This document shows positions 26,234-34,540 of a stretch of DNA of 64,000 nt, piece by piece (position 1 is the stretch's first letter; the number at the start of each line of letters is the position of its first letter). Source of the DNA: Legionella parisiensis. GTDB lineage: Bacteria > Pseudomonadota > Gammaproteobacteria > Legionellales > Legionellaceae. Under the pieces are notes generated by a model. The model ran no database searches. It was not told where the DNA came from and saw only the letters and a program-made list of their open reading frames with translations. Both the position numbers and the translations under genes were made by a program. The stretch covers positions 2,363,098 to 2,427,097 of the forward strand of contig NZ_LNYQ01000013.1 in assembly GCF_001467945.1 (NCBI RefSeq), given 5' to 3'.

Positions 26234-27388
26234 TCAGCACAAAAAAAGCTCCTCATCCAAAGTTGCCTTCGCTACAATTTCGCGCATGATTTCATTAGTA
26301 CCCTCAAGAATTTGATGCACTCTCAAGTCCCTGAATATTCGCTCAATTTGATAATCACGTAAATAACCATATCCCCCATGAATTTGCATTGCCTTGTCAC
26401 AAATGCGGAAAGCAACGTCCGTAGCCAGACGTTTCGCCATAGCACAATATAGAGGGACTTGAGGATCATTTTTATCCATGGCATTTGCTGCTCGATAAAC
26501 CATTAAACGTGCTGCTTCATAATCTGTTAGCATATCCGCGAAATAAAAACGTAATGCTTGCATCTCAGTGAGTGGTTTACCAAATTGTTTACGCTCATGC
26601 ATATAGTTCTGAGTTAATCGTAAGCAAGCAAGAGCCCCGCCTAATGAACATGAGGCAATATTTATCCGTCCCCCATTTAAAGCATTCAATGCGATTTTAA
26701 ATCCCATACCTTCATCGCCCACACGATTGACAATAGGTACGCGACAATTTTCAAAATACACCATACAGGTCGGCTGACTATTCCATCCCATTTTTTTCTC
26801 TAATTTTCCAAAACTTAATCCTGGGGTATTTTTTTCGATCAACAAGCAACTTATTCCATGATGCGACTCATCACCAGTACGAACCATACATAAATAAACA
26901 TCACTTACTGAACCACCTGAAATAAAAGCTTTAGAACCATTAAGAACATAATGGTCTCCATCTCTTACAGCTCTGGTTTTTAAAGAAGCCGCATCTGAAC
27001 CTGATTCAGGTTCAGTCAAGCAATAACTACCGAACACTTCCATTGATGTTAATTTTGGTCCCCACTTCATTCGTAACTCGGGATCAGCATATCGGTCCAC
27101 TAGAGAAGTCACCATGTTATGAATGGAAAGATAAGCACTGGTGCTGATGCAACCTGTTGCTAATTGTTCAAACAATAATGCAGAGTCTAACCGTGTTAAT
27201 TGGGCTCCGCCAATATCCTCACGCGCCATCATCCCTGCCATTCCTAATGTGGCGGCTTCACGTAAAACCTCTATGGGAAAATAATGGTGTTCATCCCAAT
27301 TATCAGCCATAGGAGCCAATTTTTTGTGCGCAAAATCAGCTGCCATCTCACGAAAGGCCAAGTGCTCTGCTGTGAATTCGAAATCCAT
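26234..27388 (-). CDS. Acyl-CoA dehydrogenase, probably isobutyryl-CoA dehydrogenase
   Basis: A 384-residue FAD acyl-CoA dehydrogenase. It shows YCLTEPESGSDAASLKT (FAD loop), GSKAFISGGS, ERKQFGKPLTE, and the C-terminal MQIHGGYGYLRDYQIERIFRD and LEGTNEIMRE, the latter holding the usual catalytic Glu. Context with a HIBYL-CoA hydrolase suggests the ACAD8-type substrate, isobutyryl-CoA from valine. The ATG at 27388 has AAGGACAG upstream; the longer frame (27415) lacks a site. It is divergent from the glycosylase gene with 68 bp between, and separated from the hydratase by about 220 bp. Confidence 0.88.
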   Translation of the reverse strand: MDFEFTAEHLAFREMAADFAHKKLAPMADNWDEHHYFPIEVLREAATLGMAGMMAREDIGGAQLTRLDSALLFEQLATGCISTSAYLSIHNMVTSLVDRYADPELRMKWGPKLTSMEVFGSYCLTEPESGSDAASLKTRAVRDGDHYVLNGSKAFISGGSVSDVYLCMVRTGDESHHGISCLLIEKNTPGLSFGKLEKKMGWNSQPTCMVYFENCRVPIVNRVGDEGMGFKIALNALNGGRINIASCSLGGALACLRLTQNYMHERKQFGKPLTEMQALRFYFADMLTDYEAARLMVYRAANAMDKNDPQVPLYCAMAKRLATDVAFRICDKAMQIHGGYGYLRDYQIERIFRDLRVHQILEGTNEIMREIVAKATLDEELFLC

Positions 27389-27456
27389 AAAACTGTCCTT
27401 AGAAAATTTATTCAAATGTATTATTATTGCGAATTTTTATCATCCATGAAAGAGAT

Positions 27457-28011
27457 ATGTTTCTAAAATTACCAAGAACATTTTATGAACGTGATACAAT
27501 CAGTGTTGCCAAAGAACTTTTAGGAAAATACCTTATCCATAACCAATCCGGCCTTGAATATATAGGAAAGATTGTCGAGGTAGAAGCGTATCTAGGACAA
27601 CATGATCTCGCTTCCCATTCCTCTAAAGGTCATACCCAAAGAACGAAAGTCATGTTTGGGCCAGCTGGATATGCCTATATCTATTTAATTTACGGAATGT
27701 ATTACTGTACCAATGTCGTTACTGAAAGTGAAGGCACAGGTTCTGCAATATTATTGCGTGCTGTTGAACCCATCAAAAACATTCAAGGACGAACACAAGG
27801 CCCCGGGTTACTTTCCAAGGCGATGCATATAGACAAACAATTGAACCAATATGATTTAACCGGTGATATTATTTATATTGCGGAAACAGAAACCCAAGAG
27901 CCATTTACCATTGTGGAAAAACCAAGAATTGGGGTTCATTATGCAAAAGATTGGGCTGAAAAATTACTGCGCTTTTATATTAAAGATAATGCTTATATCT
28001 CCAAACCATAG
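27457..28011 (+). CDS. mpg: 3-methyladenine DNA glycosylase, AAG/MPG family
   Basis: A 184-residue base-excision repair enzyme that removes alkylated purines. The family signature IVEVEAYLGQHDLASHS with the catalytic Glu near residue 43 is intact. Also seen: AKELLGKYL, VMFGPAGYAYIYLIYGMYYCTNVV and LLRAVEPI. Start ATG at 27457 follows GAAAGAGA; ten upstream codons are ignored. The C-terminal 30 residues include KPRIGVHYAKDWAEKLLRFYI, typical for the family. Confidence 0.95.
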   Translation: MFLKLPRTFYERDTISVAKELLGKYLIHNQSGLEYIGKIVEVEAYLGQHDLASHSSKGHTQRTKVMFGPAGYAYIYLIYGMYYCTNVVTESEGTGSAILLRAVEPIKNIQGRTQGPGLLSKAMHIDKQLNQYDLTGDIIYIAETETQEPFTIVEKPRIGVHYAKDWAEKLLRFYIKDNAYISKP

Positions 28012-28022
28012 TCCCCAAAAAA

Positions 28023-28067
28023 CAGTAGACCTCATAGTGAGAATAACCAAGTGTCTACTGCTTTTTT
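28023..28067 (+). terminator. Rho-independent terminator after mpg
   Basis: CAGTAGAC (28023-28030) and GTCTACTG (28053-28060) form a perfect 8-bp stem followed by CTTTTTT. The stop of mpg is 12 bases upstream. Confidence 0.8.
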
Positions 28068-28123
28068 AAGGATAATGATATGATTGCAAACTTCCTGCTT
28101 GTGAAAAGAATAAGAATAATCAC

Positions 28124-29941
28124 ATGGAAACTCTTGTAGCACCTGTAATTCGTAATAACTCACTTACTGTACTTAAAGAATATTTTGGTTTTGACTCGTT
28201 TAGAACACCTCAGGAAGACATCATTCATGATGTTATTGCTGGCCATGACGTTCTTGTTTTAATGCCAACAGGCGGTGGAAAGTCCCTATGCTATCAAATA
28301 CCTGCTATAGTAAGACCAGGAATAGGCATCGTTGTTTCTCCATTGATTGCCTTAATGGAGGACCAAGTGGCTGCACTCAGATTACAGGGAATCCGTGCTG
28401 CATATTATAACTCCTCTTTAACCAGTGAAGAGGCAAAAAACGTATTAATGCAATTACATCATAATGAATTGGATTTACTGTATATCGCCCCCGAACGTCT
28501 TATTAACCCATCATTCCTGGAGCGCTTAAAAGAATGTCATATAGCACTTTTTGCCATTGATGAAGCCCATTGCATCTCTCAATGGGGACACGATTTTCGT
28601 CCCGAATATTCTGCTTTGGGTATTTTAAAAAACCATTTCCCTGATATTCCGATTATTGCGTTAACCGCAACTGCTGATAAACAAACACGCCAGGACATTG
28701 TTGATAAATTAAACTATTCACCCAAAAAATACATTGCTTCATTTAATAGACCCAATATCCATTATAAAGTAGTTCCCAAAACCAATGCAGTGAAACAATT
28801 GAATCAGTTTTTGCAAACAGTAGAACAACAATCAGGGATTATTTATTGTGGCACCCGCACTGGGGTAGAAAATCTTGCCAAAAAACTGCAAGAAATCGGT
28901 TTCAAGGTTCGAGCATATCATGCCGGACTTTCCCATAAAGAACGTCGAGAAGTCCAAACTTTATTCAGGTACGATCGTATTGACATTGTTGTTGCCACAA
29001 TTGCTTTTGGGATGGGAATTGATAAACCCAATGTTCGTTTCGTTGTTCATCATGATTTACCTAAAAATATCGAAGGCTACTACCAAGAGACAGGACGTGC
29101 TGGACGTGATGGGTTGCCAGCTCAAGCACTGTTACTCTATAACGCAGCAGATAGCGCCAGGCTACGCTCCTGGATTATGAATAACCCGCTCGATGAACAA
29201 AGACGGGTTGAAACCAATAAGCTCAACCACATGCTTGCTTTCGCTGAAGCAGCCTATTGCCGTCGCCAAATTTTATTGCGCTATTTTGATGAGCCTTGTG
29301 ATACGGAATGCCAATATTGCGATGTATGCGAAAATCCACCAATAACCGCTGATGCAACAGAAGATGCGCAAAAATTCTTATCCTGTATATATCGATTACG
29401 GCAAAATTATGGTTTAACGCATACCATAGACGTATTGCGTGGCAGTTCTTCCGATAAAATAAAACAATACGGTCATGAACAACTAAGTACTTTTGGCATT
29501 GGTAAAGACAAATCTGCCCACTTTTGGAAGCACTTGGCCTGGCAACTCATTCATAAAGAATATTGTGTGCAGGACATAAATCACTTTAATGTTCTTAAAT
29601 TAACGCCCAAAGCCATTCCTTTGCTTAAAGGCGGAGAAAAAATTTCGCTCACATTACCTGGTGATGATCTGAAGCGGAGTAAAAAGAAAACCAAAGAACG
29701 ACGTTCGATTGAAACGACAAACACCCCATTATTCGAATTGCTTCGTGCATTAAGACGCCAGATGGCCGATGAAGAAAACAAACCACCTTTTATGATTTTC
29801 AGCGACGCAACCTTACAAGCAATGGCCGAAGTAAAACCTCAAAATTTAGAACAGTTGCTTGCAGTACCTGGTGTGGGTCAACATAAACTGGCTCATTATG
29901 GACGTCAATTTCTTGATGTATTAAGCGAATACAGTGAATGA
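28124..29941 (+). CDS. recQ: ATP-dependent DNA helicase RecQ
   Basis: A 605-residue SF2 helicase. Helicase motifs: PTGGGKSLCYQIPA (I, near 51), DEAHCISQWGHDF (II plus aromatic loop, near 147), ALTATAD (III), VATIAFGMGIDKPNVRFVVHHDLP (V) and QETGRAGRDG (VI). The zinc cluster is CRRQILLRYF...CQYCDVC near 385-405. A winged helix follows, then an HRDC domain near 545-600 (LLAVPGVGQHKLAHYG). Length matches E. coli RecQ. It unwinds D-loops and forks in recombination repair. The ribosome site (AAGAATAAG) is weak. Confidence 0.97.
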   Translation: METLVAPVIRNNSLTVLKEYFGFDSFRTPQEDIIHDVIAGHDVLVLMPTGGGKSLCYQIPAIVRPGIGIVVSPLIALMEDQVAALRLQGIRAAYYNSSLTSEEAKNVLMQLHHNELDLLYIAPERLINPSFLERLKECHIALFAIDEAHCISQWGHDFRPEYSALGILKNHFPDIPIIALTATADKQTRQDIVDKLNYSPKKYIASFNRPNIHYKVVPKTNAVKQLNQFLQTVEQQSGIIYCGTRTGVENLAKKLQEIGFKVRAYHAGLSHKERREVQTLFRYDRIDIVVATIAFGMGIDKPNVRFVVHHDLPKNIEGYYQETGRAGRDGLPAQALLLYNAADSARLRSWIMNNPLDEQRRVETNKLNHMLAFAEAAYCRRQILLRYFDEPCDTECQYCDVCENPPITADATEDAQKFLSCIYRLRQNYGLTHTIDVLRGSSSDKIKQYGHEQLSTFGIGKDKSAHFWKHLAWQLIHKEYCVQDINHFNVLKLTPKAIPLLKGGEKISLTLPGDDLKRSKKKTKERRSIETTNTPLFELLRALRRQMADEENKPPFMIFSDATLQAMAEVKPQNLEQLLAVPGVGQHKLAHYGRQFLDVLSEYSE

Positions 29942-30028
29942 AATAAACGCGGCTAATCAGGTGCAATAATAATCCCTTACCATAGTGCGCTATACTATAA
30001 ATACAAAGGATTGTACCTGAGGTTTTAA

Positions 30029-31135
30029 ATGGCCTTACCCCATAAAGAGGAAGTCGCATTTCTTTTTGAAGGCTCGCTTCGAGCCATACCTTTTAACATA
30101 ATTTTAGCCATATTATTAACTTTAGAACTTCTGTACATGCACGTGCCTTGGCAATACGTTATATGGATAGCTCCAGTTATCCTGTCCAGCACATGTAGAT
30201 GGTTTTTATGTCATTATTTCCTCAAAAAAAGACGAGGGCAGTACAAAAGCTCTCGCGCGTTAATTTATTTTATTCTACTTACGTTGATTACTGGTATTAC
30301 ATGGGGATGCTTTTATTGCCTTATCTTTCCTTACATATCGATAATTCAAGAATTTATTATCATTTTAGTTTTAGGTGGGTTAAGTGCTGGTGCTATAGCA
30401 TCATTGTCTATTTATCTTCCTGCTTATTATGCTTATATCGTTCCTATCTTTATCCAAGTAATCGGCTACAACTATTGGATAAATAAAGAAGAACGAATCG
30501 CTCTTGCAGCTATGTTTTTATTTTTTTTAATAATGATGATCATTTCTGCAAGGATGAGTCACTCTTCGTTAAAAAAAATATTCCTGTTATCTAGAGAAAA
30601 AGAAAGATTAATTGAGGATTTACAAACGCTTTCTATAACAGACGCTCTAACCGGTTTATACAATAGACGTTATTTTCAATCTAGTTTACAGAAAGAATGG
30701 GATAAAGCGCGACGCACTCATTATTCAATAATTTTAGTATCAATTGATATTGATAATTTTAAACTGATTAATGACAATTTGGGACATACTTATGGTGATA
30801 ATTTTTTAATTTTTACTGCAAAATTATTAAAAAAAATATTCCGTCGCGCCAATGATACGATTTGCCGTGTTGGGGGAGATGAGTTTTTCGTCATTCTTAT
30901 CAACCAAACTATTCAAGAATGTCTCACGGTGTGTCATTCATTGAATGAACAATTCAATAAAAAGAAATCGAGATATAAATTCCTAATGAACCAAATCACA
31001 TTAAGTATGGGTATAGTGTCTACTCAAGCTAATTATAAGTTCCATGTAGATAATTTAATTGCATTAGCAGATAAAGCACTATATCAAGCCAAAAATGAAG
31101 GTAAAAACAGAATCGTCATAAAAGAATTAGCTTGA
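30029..31135 (+). CDS. Membrane diguanylate cyclase (GGDEF)
   Basis: A 368-residue protein. The N-terminal 190 residues hold five to six membrane helices (FNIILAILLTLELLYM, YVIWIAPVILSSTC, LIYFILLTLITGITWG and others). Residues about 200-365 are a GGDEF domain with SITDALTGLYNRR, DIDNFKLINDNLGH and CRVGGDEFFVIL near 285; the active-site motif is intact. An I-site RAND lies exactly five residues upstream, so product inhibition is expected. It is convergent with bcsZ and could supply c-di-GMP for the PilZ domain of BcsA; this pairing is inference. No EAL domain. Confidence 0.93.
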   Translation: MALPHKEEVAFLFEGSLRAIPFNIILAILLTLELLYMHVPWQYVIWIAPVILSSTCRWFLCHYFLKKRRGQYKSSRALIYFILLTLITGITWGCFYCLIFPYISIIQEFIIILVLGGLSAGAIASLSIYLPAYYAYIVPIFIQVIGYNYWINKEERIALAAMFLFFLIMMIISARMSHSSLKKIFLLSREKERLIEDLQTLSITDALTGLYNRRYFQSSLQKEWDKARRTHYSIILVSIDIDNFKLINDNLGHTYGDNFLIFTAKLLKKIFRRANDTICRVGGDEFFVILINQTIQECLTVCHSLNEQFNKKKSRYKFLMNQITLSMGIVSTQANYKFHVDNLIALADKALYQAKNEGKNRIVIKELA

Positions 31136-31155
31136 TCTCAGCAGCCTCCTGCCTG

Positions 31156-32247
31156 CTAAGGTAAAATCAATTCACCTTGGGCGTTAAAACGATATCGATT
31201 TTGATCCCACCCCTGACCAAAAAGCCTTAGTACAGAGTTGTAATAACTGTCAGCTCTCAGCTCTTCAGCATCAATGCGCTGTCTTTGCACTGCAAGCTCT
31301 GAAGGATTATTTGCCAATAATGGTAACAGTGCCGCAGCAAAACCAATAGAGCCTTTACCCTGTGTTTTACCTGTCAGAATATCAATTTTCTCTGGTGGGG
31401 CTCCTAATTGTTGGGTTAAACCAATAATAGGCAAAAAGTGTTTTATCAATTCCACTGCTTGAGGTGCGTCCTGAGCTAACATCCCGACCCAAAGATACAC
31501 ACGAATTGCATTATAACTACCTAAATTAGGATACTGTAAGTCAGGTTGCCAGCCGCGATTCTTTTTCCAAATAACCCAATCCGGTGCAAATCCTTTAGGA
31601 GAGGTTTCGAGCAACAAACGTCGGCTATTACGTTCAACATTATTCCATTGGCTGTTGAGTTGAGCAAATCGAGCAAATAACTGCGGAGGTAAATAACTGG
31701 GATTAAGACGCCAGTAGTTTTTAAAATTAAACCCGAATTTTCCTGGAAGTAACATAAGTCCAAATCCTGGAATTTGAACTACCTCTTCCTTCAGAATACG
31801 TTGAAGAAGCTTTTTACCAAGAGTATGATATCGCTTATTGTTCCATAAGCGTCCTGCTTCAAGTAAAGCATAAGCAATCCATACGTCAGAATCAGCAGCC
31901 GAATTTCTGTCTAAAACAGTCCATTTTTTTTTAGCATTTTGTCCCCATTCCCATGCAGGTAAGTGCTTTCCCAAATCGCCCGCAGCAAGATTTTTTTCAG
32001 TCCAGTGTAATAACTTATCAAACATAGGCTGATCATGAGCAACTAAAGCAAAAAATAATCCATAACTTTGCCCCTCAGAAGTAGTTTTTCTCTCTGGAGG
32101 TTGTGGATCAATGACTCGTCCATCCCTACTGATGTAGTACTGTTTAAATTTATCCCAAATTGGCCATGGGGTACTTGCCATAACGTTACAAATACCCGAT
32201 ATCAATAAGATAATAATCAATAAGCATTTCTTATTTTTAAAAATCAC
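31156..32247 (-). CDS. bcsZ: Periplasmic endo-1,4-beta-glucanase BcsZ (GH8)
   Basis: A 363-residue glycoside hydrolase family 8 cellulase of the cellulose synthase operon, which trims nascent glucan in the periplasm. A signal peptide is clear (KCLLIIILLISGICNVMA). TTSEGQSYGLFFAL places the acid Glu at about 58, and DRNSAADSDVWIAYALLEAG holds the conserved Asp region. The start is a GTG overlapping the bcsB stop (GTGA), so it is coupled to bcsB. Length matches E. coli BcsZ. Confidence 0.94.
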   Translation of the reverse strand: MIFKNKKCLLIIILLISGICNVMASTPWPIWDKFKQYYISRDGRVIDPQPPERKTTSEGQSYGLFFALVAHDQPMFDKLLHWTEKNLAAGDLGKHLPAWEWGQNAKKKWTVLDRNSAADSDVWIAYALLEAGRLWNNKRYHTLGKKLLQRILKEEVVQIPGFGLMLLPGKFGFNFKNYWRLNPSYLPPQLFARFAQLNSQWNNVERNSRRLLLETSPKGFAPDWVIWKKNRGWQPDLQYPNLGSYNAIRVYLWVGMLAQDAPQAVELIKHFLPIIGLTQQLGAPPEKIDILTGKTQGKGSIGFAAALLPLLANNPSELAVQRQRIDAEELRADSYYNSVLRLFGQGWDQNRYRFNAQGELILP

Positions 32248-34502
32248 GTGTTATCCTTTTGTGTACCTTTTAAACGATGTTTAATGAGTCTTGACATAGC
32301 ACTCCAAATCAAAAATGTAATCAGGACTGCCGCCAAAAGAGATAAGAGAGCGAGACTAATTGGATGTTCGTACAGTAAGTTCCAAAAGCGATCCCAAAAT
32401 GGCAAATATCCCAAATAATACTTATTGCCTACCCGAAAACTGTCAATTCCAGAGTCACGGATTACTGCTAAGGAACCAAAAATTTTGTCGACATTTTTAT
32501 TATTAGTTAATGCCTTATTGAGTAGATCAAAACCTTGCTGGCTTTCTGCTAGCAAAGTGATAATGCTGCGTTTTTGGTAATATGGTGATTGAATACCGAG
32601 AATAGCTGCTACAGAACCCATTGCTGTGACAGTAGTTTTACTTTCAGCAGCACTGAAAGAAGTCAATCGATGTTTATCTGGCATTGCATTTCTATTCAAA
32701 GGCTTTTTAACCCAATCTTGGGTTTTATTAATCAGCAAATTAAGATCATCATTATCACGAAGATCTTTAGGTAACGTGCCAATGATCAAAAGATCAGCAT
32801 CTTTATTTTTAGCTTTGGACCAGTTATCTGTCAAAGTCATCGCTAAAACAGGATAACCGGTTGCTGCACCAATGTTACCCGCTACATTAAGTAAAGAAGC
32901 CACTGCTTCAGGTTTTGATTGTGGATCAATATAGACTACCGTTTGTGACAAATCAGCCAAAATACTAAAAGGAAAACCTGAACTCGCGAATGCATTTAAA
33001 TTGGGCATTGCAATATAATGATAATAATTGGAGAGATTTAAAGTTGAAGTATCATCAATGACTCCCAAATTATTAATTACCTGATAAGTAATGCATTGCT
33101 CATTGAGAATTCCTCCTGCAATTTGTGTTCCGTATGCAAAATCAAAGGTAAATTGGTTATTCGCTCCTAATTTTGCTGGAATATAGAGTTCTTTACTTGT
33201 GACTGCCATATTCCCAGAAAGGGCTTTCTCACTCTTGGGCTCTAGCACATAACTTTTTACAAAAGAATTATTTAGACTAATATGCAGCTGTGACATACTT
33301 GCTGCCGGGGGTAATGAGTAACGATATTTTAAACGTAAATCAATCCCTCTGCTTTGATGTAAAAACAAATCGGGCGGTAAATTAAATCTAAGTGAGATGG
33401 GATAAGGAGTAAACCCTTTTGTTTGTAGTTGCTCATCAAATTCTTTTAATTTTGCAAAAGCTACCGGCTTATAAGTAGGAGTCCAGTTTGGCGCATCATA
33501 AGGCTTTCGAGGCTCTAGCATTTTTACGTTACTGATAATAACGCTTGGTCCTCGAAAAAGGACATTACCTTGCGCTATGCCTCGAACAGCAGTTACTAAA
33601 TCTTTATCATCACGCCCTAAAATCAAAAGTAATTTAATATAGGGATTATTTGGATGACTTATCATCTCGACTGTAGGGGCTGTGACAGTTTTATAGTTTT
33701 TCAAGAAATCAGGTTTTTTTGTATTCGTCGCAAATATTATGGCGTTGCTTGTAGGTACCTGGTTCAACAAAACAGGAAAAGTCGATCCACGCCATAGAGC
33801 TTTACTTCCAAACCATGACGCCAGAATTGCAGCAGCACGCTGTTGCGCCAAATTAGGTTGGCCAGAGAATATAATGGGTAAATTTAACTGATTGTGATCT
33901 AGTGGGTCAAAAAAAGGCTCGGGAAAATGTGACAGATCATTTTTCAAAAGTAAGGTTTGAAAATTCAACTCAAGATAGCTGCTCTTGTCAATATCCATCC
34001 ATATTGAACTATGCGCTGGATTTTCACAAATCGCTTTATAATGGCCAATAAACTCAAGGCGAAGGCGATTAAAATCATTGATAAAACGAGGATCGATGGG
34101 TATATCTATGGCATTTAATTTACCTAACTGTTCGGCACTGATTGCGATCACATCGACCAATTGGTCATTTAAATAAATTTTAATTTGTGAAAGTAAAGGA
34201 ATCAATGCGGGTGAAGGAGTAAATTGCAAGTGTAATGCTGCTTGAAATATTAATTCATCTTTACGCATGGTAAATTCGATATTTCTTCCTGTAGTGAAGT
34301 TGCCTAAAGTAAAATTACCTTGCTGCTGATTTAAGTTATTAAAATATAATTTAACTTTTCGTGTAGGAGTATTGGCTGGAACAGATAATGTAGGTTTTGC
34401 AGCCTGACCTGGATTTGTTGTAACAGCAAACACTGCGGGAAAGTGAAATCCAAAAACCAGTAATGTAATCCAAATTATTTTTCTTATCATTATCTCATCC
34501 AT
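32244..34502 (-). CDS. bcsB: Cellulose synthase regulatory subunit BcsB
   Basis: A 752-residue periplasmic subunit that guides the glucan chain from BcsA and is anchored by a C-terminal helix (SLALLSLLAAVLITFLIWSAM, about 718-740). A signal peptide is near the start (IIWITLLVFGFHFPAVFA). The central part shows the alternating carbohydrate-binding and flavodoxin-like segments of the family, for example SIWMDIDKSSYLEL and QNPYIKLLLILGRDDKDL-like text near 285 (NNPYIKLLLILGRDD). Start may be residue 1 or the ATG four codons later. It lies 38 bp after bcsA. Confidence 0.92.
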   Translation of the reverse strand: MDEIMIRKIIWITLLVFGFHFPAVFAVTTNPGQAAKPTLSVPANTPTRKVKLYFNNLNQQQGNFTLGNFTTGRNIEFTMRKDELIFQAALHLQFTPSPALIPLLSQIKIYLNDQLVDVIAISAEQLGKLNAIDIPIDPRFINDFNRLRLEFIGHYKAICENPAHSSIWMDIDKSSYLELNFQTLLLKNDLSHFPEPFFDPLDHNQLNLPIIFSGQPNLAQQRAAAILASWFGSKALWRGSTFPVLLNQVPTSNAIIFATNTKKPDFLKNYKTVTAPTVEMISHPNNPYIKLLLILGRDDKDLVTAVRGIAQGNVLFRGPSVIISNVKMLEPRKPYDAPNWTPTYKPVAFAKLKEFDEQLQTKGFTPYPISLRFNLPPDLFLHQSRGIDLRLKYRYSLPPAASMSQLHISLNNSFVKSYVLEPKSEKALSGNMAVTSKELYIPAKLGANNQFTFDFAYGTQIAGGILNEQCITYQVINNLGVIDDTSTLNLSNYYHYIAMPNLNAFASSGFPFSILADLSQTVVYIDPQSKPEAVASLLNVAGNIGAATGYPVLAMTLTDNWSKAKNKDADLLIIGTLPKDLRDNDDLNLLINKTQDWVKKPLNRNAMPDKHRLTSFSAAESKTTVTAMGSVAAILGIQSPYYQKRSIITLLAESQQGFDLLNKALTNNKNVDKIFGSLAVIRDSGIDSFRVGNKYYLGYLPFWDRFWNLLYEHPISLALLSLLAAVLITFLIWSAMSRLIKHRLKGTQKDNT

Positions 34503-34540
34503 TAGTTTTTAAATTTTATTCCAACTTTGGCAATCCATGC

